Shown here piece after piece: positions 1-8,264 of a stretch of 64,000 bases of DNA. Origin of the DNA: Flagellimonas allohymeniacidonis. GTDB taxonomy: Bacteria > Bacteroidota > Bacteroidia > Flavobacteriales > Flavobacteriaceae. The stretch's first letter is position 1. Each line of letters begins with the position of its first letter. The stretch lies in the NCBI RefSeq assembly GCF_004296335.1, contig NZ_SGIU01000002.1, positions 633,882 to 697,881 on the forward strand. The letters run 5' to 3'. The notes below the pieces were generated by a model. The model was not told the DNA's origin. It saw only the letters and a program-made list of their open reading frames with translations, and did not search any database. The translations under genes and the position numbers were made by a program.

Positions 1-1
1 A

Positions 2-838
2 GAAGAAGTTGAGAAGAAAATCCACTTATATGACGGTGTCATCATTCGAAGTCGATTTACCATTGATCGCCAGTTTTTGGATCGGGCTACCCAGTTAAAA
101 TTTATTGGTCGACTGGGGGCCGGTTTGGAAAACATGGATGTCGAATACGCCAAAGAAAAAGATGTTTTCCTTGCTTCGGCACCTGAAGGAAATAGAAACG
201 CGGTTGGCGAACATACGCTGGGGATGCTCTTGGCCTTAATGAACAAGATGACCAAAGCCAATCGAGAAGTAAAAAAAGGAAAATGGGACCGAGAAGGCAA
301 TCGCGGCGTCGAACTTGAAGGAAAAACTGTTGGCATAATCGGCTACGGAAACATGGGAAAGGCCTTTGCCAAAAAACTGATAGGTTTTGACGTGGAAGTC
401 ATTTGTTATGATATTGTTGGTGGTGTTGGTGATGACAATGCAAGACAGGTGGGCATCATGGAGTTTCAGCAGAAATCTGATGTGATAAGTCTGCATGTGC
501 CCCAAACCGAAAGTACCGTTGGTATGATGAATTCTGAATTTATCAATGAATTTCATAAACCTTTTTGGCTCTTGAACACGGCACGCGGAAAATGTGTTGT
601 GACCAAAGATTTGGTGGCAGGGCTCAAATCTGGAAAAATCTTGGGCGCTGGATTGGACGTTTTGGAATATGAGAAAAAATCTTTCGAAAACATGTTTGCC
701 CAAAAGCCCAAGGCCTTCAAATATTTAAAAAAGGCCAAAAACGTGTTGCTTACGCCTCATGTGGCTGGATGGACGGTGGAGAGCAAGGAAAAACTCGCAC
801 AGACCATTGTGGACAAAGTCAAAGAGAGATTTTGTTAA
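2..838 (+). CDS. D-2-hydroxyacid dehydrogenase, 5' end outside window
   Basis: The reading frame is open from the first bases of the window, so the start lies upstream and only about 278 residues are seen. The Rossmann motif VGIIGYGNMG is present, followed by a DVISLHVPQTEST-type stretch, an NTARG segment and a C-terminal LTPHVAGWT. These are the NAD-binding and catalytic signatures of the D-isomer-specific 2-hydroxyacid dehydrogenases (SerA/phosphoglycerate dehydrogenase group). The expected reaction is NAD-dependent interconversion of a 2-hydroxyacid and a 2-oxoacid in the cytoplasm. A serA role is plausible, but no serC or other serine gene is visible next to it and no ACT domain follows, so the substrate stays open. 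Confidence 0.85.
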   Translation, partial: EEVEKKIHLYDGVIIRSRFTIDRQFLDRATQLKFIGRLGAGLENMDVEYAKEKDVFLASAPEGNRNAVGEHTLGMLLALMNKMTKANREVKKGKWDREGNRGVELEGKTVGIIGYGNMGKAFAKKLIGFDVEVICYDIVGGVGDDNARQVGIMEFQQKSDVISLHVPQTESTVGMMNSEFINEFHKPFWLLNTARGKCVVTKDLVAGLKSGKILGAGLDVLEYEKKSFENMFAQKPKAFKYLKKAKNVLLTPHVAGWTVESKEKLAQTIVDKVKERFC

Positions 839-847
839 ATTTAATGG

Positions 848-1264
848 GTGAAAAAGACCATTTTCGTTTTTTCGGCACTTATTGTCGCTTTACTTGTTCT
901 CTTCAAGTTAAGTGAATACTCCTATATCTCCGGAGACCTGGGGATAGAAACGGTTATTTCCGTGGTTGCCATTCTTTTTTTTGCAATCGGTGTCTACATC
1001 AATAAGAGAACTTCAAAAAGACAAGGGACCAGTGTTGATGAAATTGATAAAGAAAAAGTACAGTATCTCGGAATCAGCAAGCGAGAATATGAGGTTTTGG
1101 TTCATATCTCAAAAGGGCTTTCAAATAGAGAGATTGGTGATACGCTGCATGTATCGGAAAGCACTGTCAAAACCCATGTTTCCAATCTGCTGGTAAAATT
1201 GGATGCGAAGCGAAGAACGCAGGCCATACAAAAGGCCAAAGAGTTGAAAATCATAGCTGCTTAG
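848..1264 (+). CDS. Membrane-anchored LuxR-type HTH regulator
   Basis: A 138-residue protein with two hydrophobic segments (about 5-20 and 31-50), then a basic linker and a LuxR/GerE helix-turn-helix in the C-terminal half (core LSNREIGDTLHVSESTVKTHVSNLL). The start is GTG; a nearby ATG is out of frame. There is no receiver domain, so it is not a classical response regulator. It probably binds DNA from the membrane or senses a membrane signal. It lies 9 bases after the dehydrogenase and ahead of a DUF4199 gene. The target genes cannot be told from the sequence. Confidence 0.8.
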   Translation: MKKTIFVFSALIVALLVLFKLSEYSYISGDLGIETVISVVAILFFAIGVYINKRTSKRQGTSVDEIDKEKVQYLGISKREYEVLVHISKGLSNREIGDTLHVSESTVKTHVSNLLVKLDAKRRTQAIQKAKELKIIAA

Positions 1265-1361
1265 ATCAAATCCGACCAAGTACCGTGAATTTGGTACTTT
1301 AGTATGAACTGCATTGGCTGCCCCCACCTTACTTTTGAACCAACCGTAAAACACAAACATT

Positions 1362-1868
1362 ATGAAAAAAACAGTCATCCGCTACGGTACGTACGGTGCC
1401 ATTTGTATCTCCGTTCTTTTCCTTCTAAGTTGGACGCTATTATCCGAATTTCCCCTTGCTACCCAAGAGGTTTTGGGGTATGCCGCCATGATTGTATCCC
1501 TAGGCTTTGTATTCTTCGGTATAAAGCATTTTAGGGATCATGAAAACGACGGAAAGGTCAGTTTCAAAAAAGCATTGACCATTGGTGTTCTGATCAGTTT
1601 GATCACTGCCTTGGTCTTTGGAGTATTGGATATCTTCTATACAGAGGTTCTCAATCCAGAGTTTATGGACTCTTATTACGAACAAACGGCAAAAAAAATG
1701 GAGGAAACTTTATCCGCGGAAGAGTTTAAAGTGAAGCTGACCGAATTGGAGGCTCAAAAAGAGATGTTTGGAAATCCTTTATTTTCTTTCTTGCTTATGG
1801 CAATGACCGTTTTTGTCATCGGATTTATCATATCCTTGATTTCTTCACTCATTTTGCAACGTAAATAG
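1362..1868 (+). CDS. DUF4199 family membrane protein
   Basis: 168 residues with four predicted membrane segments (about 10-30, 38-53, 68-90, 140-164) separated by a charged helical stretch rich in Glu and Lys. The layout and the opening MKKTVIRYG match the DUF4199 family, which is common in Bacteroidota and has no known function. It is followed after 7 bases by a DUF1801 gene, so the two are probably co-transcribed. Confidence 0.75.
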   Translation: MKKTVIRYGTYGAICISVLFLLSWTLLSEFPLATQEVLGYAAMIVSLGFVFFGIKHFRDHENDGKVSFKKALTIGVLISLITALVFGVLDIFYTEVLNPEFMDSYYEQTAKKMEETLSAEEFKVKLTELEAQKEMFGNPLFSFLLMAMTVFVIGFIISLISSLILQRK

Positions 1869-1875
1869 AACAACC

Positions 1876-2337
1876 ATGACCATAGATGCCAAAACTCCTG
1901 ATGAATACATTGAGAAAATTCCAGAAGAACGAAAAGCGGCCGTATCTAAACTACGGGAGACCATAAAAAGCAATTTGCCCAAAGGTTTCGAGGAATGTAT
2001 CAGTTATAAAATGATTGGTTACGTGGTGCCGCATTCCCTTTACCCTGATGGCTATCACTGCGATACAAAACTCCCGCTCCCCTTCATCAACATTGCATCA
2101 CAAAAGAACTTTGTTGCCCTTTATCATTCTGGGATCTATGCGGATAAGGACTTGTTGGATTGGTTTGTTCAGGAGTATCCAAAATATGTGAAAACCAAAT
2201 TGGATATGGGTAAAAGTTGTGTTCGATTTAAGAAAATCGACAACATTCCCTACGATTTGATTGCTAGCTTATGTCAAAAAATGACACCTCAGCAATGGAT
2301 TGCATTGTATGAAAAAAATGTAAAAACAAAGAGATGA
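1876..2337 (+). CDS. DUF1801 (YdhG-like) domain protein
   Basis: 153 residues matching the DUF1801/YdhG fold: an N-terminal helix with RKAAVSKLRETIKSNLP, a central ISYKMIGY strand and the C-terminal GKSCVRFKKIDNIPYDLI motif. The family is small and soluble; some members resemble frataxin-like folds, but no firm activity is known. Its stop codon overlaps the start of the following VOC gene by 4 bases (ATGA), which suggests translational coupling. Confidence 0.75.
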   Translation: MTIDAKTPDEYIEKIPEERKAAVSKLRETIKSNLPKGFEECISYKMIGYVVPHSLYPDGYHCDTKLPLPFINIASQKNFVALYHSGIYADKDLLDWFVQEYPKYVKTKLDMGKSCVRFKKIDNIPYDLIASLCQKMTPQQWIALYEKNVKTKR

Positions 2338-2720
2338 AAAACAGAGTAACCGGCTTGGGCGGATTTTTCTTTAAAGCCCAGAATCCAGATCATATCAAGG
2401 AATGGTATAAAAATCACCTGGGAATTCCAACAGACAATTATGGTTGGAGTTTCTGGTGGAAAGATGCCGAAGGTAACGATTGCATGACGCAGTGGAGTCC
2501 GATGAAGGATGACACCACCTATTTTGCACCCAGCGAAAAACAGTTTATGATGAACTTCAGGGTCGAAAATTTGGTAGAGCTTTTAGCTGCTTTGGAAAAG
2601 GAAGGGGTCACCATCGTGGGAGAAATACAGGAATTTGACTACGGTAAATTTGGCTGGATTCTGGATCCAGAAGGCAACAAATTAGAACTTTGGGAACCTG
2701 TTGATAAAGCATTCCTCTAG
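2334..2720 (+). CDS. VOC family protein (glyoxalase/dioxygenase fold)
   Basis: 128 residues forming one VOC module: GLGGFFFKAQNPDHIKEWYKNHLGI at the N-terminus, a central WSPMKDDTTYF, and the typical end GWILDPEGNKLELWEP, whose Glu supplies a metal ligand in this superfamily. Such proteins act on small metabolites or sequester antibiotics. The substrate is not evident. It is translationally coupled to the upstream DUF1801 gene. An imperfect hairpin (AATCC/GGATT) follows the stop but has no clear T-run. Confidence 0.75.
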   Translation: MKNRVTGLGGFFFKAQNPDHIKEWYKNHLGIPTDNYGWSFWWKDAEGNDCMTQWSPMKDDTTYFAPSEKQFMMNFRVENLVELLAALEKEGVTIVGEIQEFDYGKFGWILDPEGNKLELWEPVDKAFL

Positions 2721-2774
2721 CTATTGAAATAATCCTTATTTTTAGAGGATTACAACCAACAAATTAATAGCACT

Positions 2775-3248
2775 ATGTCTGACGAAAAAAAAGATTTAGG
2801 AGATAAAGCGGAAGAAGCTTTCGACAAAGCCAAAGAAACAGCGAAGGAAGCTGCCGAAGATGCCAAGGAAGCCGCCAAGGATTTTACCGAGGAAGCCAAG
2901 GAGGCAGCCCAAGAATTTAAGGAGGATGTCAAGGAAGCTTTTGATCCTGCAAACCCTGAGAGTGGCAAGACTGTGGCCATCATTGCCCATCTTACCTTGA
3001 TTGGATGGATCATTGCCATCATTATGAACAGTAGCAACAAAACAGAGCTGGGTTCTTTTTATATTAGACAGGTTCTCGGTATAATGCTGGTAGGTTTTGT
3101 TCTGGGAATCATTCCTGTAGTAAATCTTATCGGATGGATTTTCCCTCTGATCTTATGGATAGTCAGTTTAATAGGTTCCATCAATGGACATCAGAAACCC
3201 GTTTTTCTGGTTGGAGAGTATTTCCAAAACTGGTTTAAAGGGTTATAA
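2775..3248 (+). CDS. DUF4870-like membrane protein with LEA-like N-terminus
   Basis: 157 residues in two parts. Residues 1-60 are a highly charged amphipathic helix built of degenerate Ala/Lys/Glu units (KEAAEDAKEAAKDF and similar), like LEA or YtxH-type helices. Residues 65-150 hold about three membrane segments in the DUF4870/Tic20-like pattern. The N-terminal part may associate with membrane surfaces or act in desiccation or osmotic stress; this is inferred from composition only. A hairpin terminator follows directly after the gene. Confidence 0.65.
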   Translation: MSDEKKDLGDKAEEAFDKAKETAKEAAEDAKEAAKDFTEEAKEAAQEFKEDVKEAFDPANPESGKTVAIIAHLTLIGWIIAIIMNSSNKTELGSFYIRQVLGIMLVGFVLGIIPVVNLIGWIFPLILWIVSLIGSINGHQKPVFLVGEYFQNWFKGL

Positions 3249-3261
3249 TTCATATACAAAA

Positions 3262-3290
3262 AGTCAGAAAATATACTTCTGGCTTTTTTA
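3262..3290 (+). terminator. Rho-independent terminator
   Basis: An 8-bp stem AGTCAGAA/TTCTGGCT (one G-T pair) encloses a 7-base loop and is followed by a run of T. It lies 13 bases past the DUF4870-like gene and closes that unit before the arsenic cluster. Confidence 0.75.
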
Positions 3291-3295
3291 TTTAT

Positions 3296-3320
3296 TAGCT
3301 TTATCGTAATATTGCAATAT
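3296..3320 (+). promoter_or_regulatory. Probable ars promoter -7 box and ArsR operator
   Basis: TAGCTTTA at 3296-3303 matches the flavobacterial TAnnTTTG -7 element at seven of eight positions. A perfect 12-bp palindrome, ATATTGCAATAT, follows at 3309-3320, over the expected transcription start and 10 bases before the arsR start codon. A palindrome there is what an autoregulating ArsR repressor would need. No good -33 element is seen. Confidence 0.55.
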
Positions 3321-3329
3321 AAGAATTAA

Positions 3330-3653
3330 ATGGGAGTTACCAAGACACATATCTTTTCCGTCCAACAGAATGATTTGGCCCAAGCTGCCAAGGTGTTGGC
3401 TCATCCTGCGCGCATTGCGATATTGGAACATATCAGTAAACAAGAAGCCTGTATATGCAATGACCTTGTGGATGTTATCGGATTGGCACAGCCTACCATT
3501 TCCCAACATTTAAATGAAATCAAAAAAATAGGACTGCTCAAAGGGACCTTTGAGGGAAAAAACCTTTGTTATTGTATCGACCAAGACCGATGGATGGAAC
3601 TACAACAGGCCTTCCATGACTTCTTTTCAAATATTAACCGTAATTGTTGTTGA
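3330..3653 (+). CDS. arsR: ArsR family metal(loid)-sensing repressor
   Basis: 107-residue winged-helix protein: LAHPARIAILEHI, recognition region GLAQPTISQHLNEIKKIGLL, then the wing. Cys pairs occur at 41/43 (CIC), 80/82 (CYC) and at the C-terminal end 106/107, so several As(III)-binding arrangements are possible. It probably represses the four-gene cluster until arsenite binds. The palindrome just upstream is the likely operator. It is followed after 4 bases by the DUF6428 gene. Confidence 0.85.
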   Translation: MGVTKTHIFSVQQNDLAQAAKVLAHPARIAILEHISKQEACICNDLVDVIGLAQPTISQHLNEIKKIGLLKGTFEGKNLCYCIDQDRWMELQQAFHDFFSNINRNCC

Positions 3654-3657
3654 AACC

Positions 3658-4155
3658 ATGAATACGCAAGAATTTTTACAACTGCTCAAATCAAACCAAG
3701 GCAAGGAATTAATGTTCGAATACCAAACAGACAAATATGTTGGGGCGAATTATCATATCACTGAGGTAAAAAACATTAGTGTGGATTCTGTCGACTGTGG
3801 GGCGCGAACCGACCACTGGAAAGAAACCGTGGTTCAACTATGGGAGAGCCCAAAGGAAATTGGAAAAACCGAATACATGACAGGCTACAAGGCTTTGGGA
3901 ATTCTGAACAAAGTAGATCGAATGCGTCCCATGGTGCAAGATGCCGAGATAAAATTCGAATACAGCAATAACGACTTCAATACGGCACAACTCTTTGTTC
4001 AAGGATATGGCATAACGGAAAAAGCGTTGGTTCTTAATCTTTCCATAGAAAAAACGGACTGTAAGGCCAAGGACACTTGCGGTGTTCCAGTTAAAACACA
4101 GGAAAATCCCAAAGAAATGGCAAATTGTTGCACTCCAGAAAGCGGTTGTTGCTAA
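3658..4155 (+). CDS. DUF6428 family protein, Cys-rich C-terminus
   Basis: 165 residues from the ATG at 3658; an upstream in-frame extension runs through arsR and is not credible. The protein is DUF6428-like, a family often found next to ArsR in Bacteroidota arsenic loci, with unknown function. The last 35 residues carry seven Cys, ending NCCTPESGCC, which suggests binding of thiophilic metal(loid)s. Together with the neighbouring arsR and arsC this points to a role in arsenic handling, perhaps as a chaperone or scavenger; that part is inference. Confidence 0.75.
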   Translation: MNTQEFLQLLKSNQGKELMFEYQTDKYVGANYHITEVKNISVDSVDCGARTDHWKETVVQLWESPKEIGKTEYMTGYKALGILNKVDRMRPMVQDAEIKFEYSNNDFNTAQLFVQGYGITEKALVLNLSIEKTDCKAKDTCGVPVKTQENPKEMANCCTPESGCC

Positions 4156-4167
4156 ATTTGTGGTGCC

Positions 4168-4659
4168 ATGGTAATCCGTGAAATGAAACCTGAAGATTGG
4201 GTACAGGTCTCCCAAATCTACCAAGAGGGGATCAATACGGGCTTGGCCACGTTTGAACAACAAATCCCCAGCTACAAAAGTTGGGACCAAGCTCATGTAA
4301 AATCTTGCCGCATTGTAGCGGAAGAGGGTAATCAGCTCCTAGGATGGGCAGCCCTCTCACCGGTTTCCAGCCGATGTGTGTATGGAGGTGTAGGGGAAGT
4401 TAGCGTCTATGTTGGTGCACTTAGTCGTGGAAAAGGAGTGGGCAAGGCACTTCTGAAAAAACTTGTTGAAGAAAGTGAAAAGGCTGGTTTTTGGACCATT
4501 CAATCAGGGATTTTCCCTGAAAACGGGGCTAGTATAGAGCTTCATGAAAAGGTGGGTTTTCGATTCATCGGAAAACGAGAACGGGTTGGAAAAATAAATG
4601 GTATGTGGAAAGACAACCTACTTTTTGAAAAACGAAGTAACACTATAGGAATAGATTAA
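4168..4659 (+). CDS. arsN: ArsN-type GNAT acetyltransferase
   Basis: 163-residue GNAT with the acetyl-CoA loop SRGKGVGKALL and the blocks GWAALSPVSSRCVY, SVYV and IFPENGASIELHEKVGFR. These blocks are shared by phosphinothricin N-acetyltransferases and the ArsN1 proteins encoded in arsenic operons. ArsN1 enzymes acetylate the amino group of arsinothricin. The gene sits between DUF6428 and arsC, which supports ArsN over a herbicide-resistance role. Substrate specificity is inferred, not shown. Confidence 0.75.
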   Translation: MVIREMKPEDWVQVSQIYQEGINTGLATFEQQIPSYKSWDQAHVKSCRIVAEEGNQLLGWAALSPVSSRCVYGGVGEVSVYVGALSRGKGVGKALLKKLVEESEKAGFWTIQSGIFPENGASIELHEKVGFRFIGKRERVGKINGMWKDNLLFEKRSNTIGID

Positions 4660-4676
4660 TCATCAAATCAAAAAAA

Positions 4677-5099
4677 ATGAAAAACGTATTGGTTCTTTGC
4701 ACCGGAAACTCATGCCGTAGCCAAATGGCCCATGGCTATCTCAATCACTATCAAGATGCTCTGGCCAAAGTGTACAGTGCTGGCATCGAAACCCATGGGC
4801 TCAACCCTGGGGCTGTCTCCATTATGAAGGAGGACGGTATTGACATCTCGCAGCATACCTCCAACCATGTTGACGAGTACGAGGGCATCGAATGGGATTA
4901 TATTATCACCGTATGTGACCATGCCAAGGAAAACTGTCCCTTTATTCCGGCCAAAAACGCAGAGCGCATCCATCACAATTTTTCGGACCCTTCAAAAGTT
5001 GCAGGAACCCAAGATGAAATATACCTGGCCTTTCGTAAAACCAGGGAAGAAATCAAAGAATTCTGTTATGATTTCATCAAAGAGGAATTGATGAATTAG
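4677..5099 (+). CDS. arsC: Arsenate reductase, LMW-phosphatase (thioredoxin-coupled) type
   Basis: 140 residues with the phosphatase P-loop CTGNSCRS (Cys8, Arg14), a second Cys pair at 80 and 87 (VCDHAKENC) and a DP motif at 104-105. The three-Cys relay Cys8-Cys80-Cys87 mirrors the thioredoxin-dependent ArsC of Gram-positive plasmids. It reduces arsenate to arsenite in the cytoplasm. It is the last gene of the cluster; the next gene is convergent and unrelated, so no arsenite pump (ArsB/ACR3) follows. Confidence 0.88.
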   Translation: MKNVLVLCTGNSCRSQMAHGYLNHYQDALAKVYSAGIETHGLNPGAVSIMKEDGIDISQHTSNHVDEYEGIEWDYIITVCDHAKENCPFIPAKNAERIHHNFSDPSKVAGTQDEIYLAFRKTREEIKEFCYDFIKEELMN

Positions 5100-5109
5100 A
5101 ATCTTTCCT

Positions 5110-6936
5110 CTACTCGAGGTCAACAGGTGTTGGGGAATGGCCTTCCGCCATTTTTCGTTCCAATTCAGCTTGGAATTCTTCCATTACAGGCTTAACCGTA
5201 CTCTCCGGCAGGTCAGCAATCTTAATATACATCAAGCCATCCACAGAATTATTGAACAAGGGATCCACGTTAAAAGCGACAACCTTTGCATTCTGTTTGA
5301 TGTATTTTTTTATCAATACGGGCAACCGAAGACTGCCGGGCTCCACCTCACCGATGAGCTTATCAAATTTGTTCAAGTCCGCTTGAGTCTCATCAAAAAC
5401 AAACTCCTTGTCCGCATCCTTCAACTGAACCTTGAATTCTTTTTTAGGCCGAATGTATTGCGCCACGTAGGGATCCCAATAATTGGATTTCATGAATTCA
5501 ATCATCAAGGATTTTGAAAAGTTGGAAAACTGATTGCTGATACTTACTCCACCAATTAAATATTTATGTTCGGGGTGGCGCAAGGTGGTGTGAACAATAC
5601 CCTTCCACAACAAGAACAAAGGCATGGGCTTTTGCTGGTATTCCTTAACGATATAGGCCCTTCCCATTTCTATGGATTTGCGCATCATCCCATAGAGTTC
5701 AGGCTCAAATCGAAAAAGATCTTGAAGATAAAAACCGTCAATGCCATATTTTTCAAAAATCTCCGAACCCAATCCCATTCGGTAAGCTCCAACAATAACC
5801 TTTTCTTCGTTGTCCCAGAGAAATAGATGATGGTAATAGGAATCGAATTTATCAAGATCAATGGCATTGTTTGTGCCTTCCCCCACTTCGCGGAATGTGA
5901 TTTCGCGCTGTCTACCAATCTCTTTTAGTATAAAGGGCATATCCTTCTCTTGGGCCAGATACACTTCGTAGTTTTTGCTTTGCAGCAAACGGCAGTCTTT
6001 TTCACGAAGCTTTTCTATCTCCCCCTCAACCACTTTTACACTTACCGCTGATGCAATTTTTTTAGGCGCCTTTGGAATTTTAAGTGTCGTTGGGACCTTA
6101 TCGATCAATCGTTCTGTCTCAAAAGCATTGGCCAATAAATAGGTTTTTTTTCGAAGCAATTCGGTAAAGTCTTCCAAGGTTTCTTCTTCCTTTTGGGAGG
6201 CAACTGAAATGGGCTGTCCCACTCGAACCTTTATAGGTCTTCTTCTTTGAGTAGTAAGCTCCGAAGGTAGTTTGGCCGTTCTAAAAACATCATTCATTTT
6301 AGAAAGTCTATAAAAAAGTCTGCTGTTTTTGGCATGAAAGTAAATAGGTACAACAGGGACTTCCGCTTTTCGAATCAGTTTAAGAGCAGCTTCCTCCCAA
6401 GGTCGGTCCACTACCAATTTTCCATCTTTGTAAGTCGACACTTCCCCGGCGGGAAAAATTCCTAGAGGATGCCCCTCCCTCAAATGGGACAAGGCATTTT
6501 TGAATCCCATAATGCTGCTCTTTGCATCCTTGTGGTTCTCAAAAGGATTCACCGGCATAATGAACGGTTTCAGGGGCTCGATGCGCTGTAGCAAAAAGTT
6601 GGCAATGATTTTGAAATCTTCTCGCTCATGCAGCATCAATTTCAAAAGCAAAACACCATCAATTCCACCAAGTGGGTGATTACTGATTGTGATGAATGGA
6701 CCCGATTTTGGCAATCGCTTCAAATCTTCTTCCGGAATTTCAAAATCTATCTCATAGTTTTCCAAGATAGCATCTAGAAAATCAGATCCTTTGAGCTCTT
6801 TGTTTTTGTTGTAAAAACGATTAATTGTCGTCATTTTGGTAGCCACCATCAAGAGCCAACCAATAAATGTTCCCAAAAAACCATAGCGATTCAGATGAAT
6901 CACCTTAGCTACCTCTTTCGCCGAAACCAACCCCAT
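5110..6936 (-). CDS. olsF: Bifunctional aminolipid synthase, OlsF-like (PlsC + OlsB domains)
   Basis: 608 residues with two acyltransferase modules. The N-terminal half is PlsC-like: SNHPLGGIDG with catalytic His87 and Asp93, then FPAGE at 161-165. The C-terminal half (about 310-530) is an OlsB/hemolysin-type GNAT with QREITFREVGEG and LQDLFRF. The same order is found in OlsF of Serratia and Flavobacterium johnsoniae, where one protein first N-acylates ornithine and then O-acylates the lyso-lipid. It acts at the inner face of the cytoplasmic membrane. Ornithine is the best guess for the head group, but glycine-type lipids also occur in Bacteroidota. It is a single-gene unit, convergent with arsC. 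Confidence 0.72.
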   Translation of the reverse strand: MGLVSAKEVAKVIHLNRYGFLGTFIGWLLMVATKMTTINRFYNKNKELKGSDFLDAILENYEIDFEIPEEDLKRLPKSGPFITISNHPLGGIDGVLLLKLMLHEREDFKIIANFLLQRIEPLKPFIMPVNPFENHKDAKSSIMGFKNALSHLREGHPLGIFPAGEVSTYKDGKLVVDRPWEEAALKLIRKAEVPVVPIYFHAKNSRLFYRLSKMNDVFRTAKLPSELTTQRRRPIKVRVGQPISVASQKEEETLEDFTELLRKKTYLLANAFETERLIDKVPTTLKIPKAPKKIASAVSVKVVEGEIEKLREKDCRLLQSKNYEVYLAQEKDMPFILKEIGRQREITFREVGEGTNNAIDLDKFDSYYHHLFLWDNEEKVIVGAYRMGLGSEIFEKYGIDGFYLQDLFRFEPELYGMMRKSIEMGRAYIVKEYQQKPMPLFLLWKGIVHTTLRHPEHKYLIGGVSISNQFSNFSKSLMIEFMKSNYWDPYVAQYIRPKKEFKVQLKDADKEFVFDETQADLNKFDKLIGEVEPGSLRLPVLIKKYIKQNAKVVAFNVDPLFNNSVDGLMYIKIADLPESTVKPVMEEFQAELERKMAEGHSPTPVDLE

Positions 6937-7013
6937 GTTTTATCAATTAGGTAAAGGTAAATATAGGAAATAACCCAAACAGGGGAACAAACAATTGAGG
7001 GGCTAGGCCAAAT

Positions 7014-8264
7014 TTATTTTACTACTAGCTGAACCGTCTCACGGCCACGCTGTTCCACGAGTACGGTTCGTCCGTTTTGAAGCGATTTCACGGCGTCATC
7101 ATTAAAATGACGAATGGTGTACAAGGAAACATCTTCGTGACAGACCACTTTAAATTTCCGTTTTAACTCTTGGAGCATGGCATCCAACCCTCCAAACTTG
7201 TTATCCAAACAAACAGAAAAACTGATGGCAGAGTTTTGGATCAAATCCACCTTCATCCTGTGGTCGTGGAAAAGCTTAAAGATTTCACTGATGTTGTTTT
7301 CAACAATAAAGGAGAAATCCAAAGAGGAAAGCTTTATGAGCACTTGATCCTTTTTAACGATAAAACAAGGTACCAATGGTGCAATTCCGTTTCCCTTGCC
7401 TACCGTTGTACCCTCACCAACTGGATTGATAAATGATTTTACATGCAGAGGGATATCCTTGCGCTGTAAAGGTTGCAAGGTTTTGGGGTGAATCACCGAA
7501 GCACCATAAAACGCAAGCTCGATAGCTTCTCGATAGGAAATGTAGTCCAATAGTTGCGTCTCATCAAAATTTCTTGGGTCTGCATTCAGAACTCCTGGCA
7601 CGTCTTTCCAAATGGTGACGGATTTGGCGTTGAGACAAAAGGCTAAGATTGCGGCCGAATAATCCGATCCTTCCCTTCCTAAAGTAGTGGTAAAATTATT
7701 GTCATCACTCCCTAAAAAACCTTGGGAAATATTGAGCTTGGTAACATCGACATTATCGGTCACAGCTTGTTGGGTACGTTCCCAATTGACCTTGGCATCC
7801 CTATACGAATTATCGGTTTTGATCAAATCGCGTATATCTTTCCAGATATTGGGTATTCCCATTTCGCTGAGATAAGCGCTCACAATTGTTGTCGATACCA
7901 ATTCTCCATAGCCCACTACCTGATCATAGACAAAAGCATATTTTGGGGATTTGTTCCATGCTAGAAACCCTTTTACTTCATCAAAAAGTGTTTTTACTTG
8001 GGAATAAACAGGATGATTCTTGTTCTCGAACAAATCGAACAGAATTGCCTCATGGTAACCGATTACCTCTTGTAGTGCGGAAGCTATTTTACTCTTATTC
8101 TCAAAATAGGCCTCCACCACGTTCTCCATGGCGTTGGTTGTCTTGCCCATGGCAGAAACCACTAGAAAAGTATCGTTGTATCCTGTTTCCTTAAGAACGC
8201 GAACTAAATTTTTAACACCATCCGCGTCCTTCACGGACGCACCTCCAAACTTAAATACCTTCAT
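7014..8264 (-). CDS. lysC: Aspartate kinase (monofunctional)
   Basis: 416 residues starting MKVFKFGGASV, the nucleotide-binding motif of aspartokinases, with GREGSDYSAA in the middle and two ACT-like regulatory segments at the C-terminus (about 300-400). There is no fused homoserine dehydrogenase, so this is a monofunctional kinase making aspartyl-phosphate for the Lys/Thr/Met or diaminopimelate branches. The start overlaps the end of the upstream acetyltransferase gene by 14 bases, so the two are co-transcribed. Confidence 0.88.
   Translation of the reverse strand: MKVFKFGGASVKDADGVKNLVRVLKETGYNDTFLVVSAMGKTTNAMENVVEAYFENKSKIASALQEVIGYHEAILFDLFENKNHPVYSQVKTLFDEVKGFLAWNKSPKYAFVYDQVVGYGELVSTTIVSAYLSEMGIPNIWKDIRDLIKTDNSYRDAKVNWERTQQAVTDNVDVTKLNISQGFLGSDDNNFTTTLGREGSDYSAAILAFCLNAKSVTIWKDVPGVLNADPRNFDETQLLDYISYREAIELAFYGASVIHPKTLQPLQRKDIPLHVKSFINPVGEGTTVGKGNGIAPLVPCFIVKKDQVLIKLSSLDFSFIVENNISEIFKLFHDHRMKVDLIQNSAISFSVCLDNKFGGLDAMLQELKRKFKVVCHEDVSLYTIRHFNDDAVKSLQNGRTVLVEQRGRETVQLVVK

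Noticed and set aside
236..703. A long minus-strand frame inside the dehydrogenase gene
   Set aside because: A shadow of the plus-strand gene, which carries the full NAD-binding motifs. The same reasoning applies to other opposite-strand frames inside real genes.
2725..2752. Hairpin TAATCCT/AGGATTA after the VOC gene
   Set aside because: The stem is perfect but no T-run follows on the plus strand, so it was not called a terminator.
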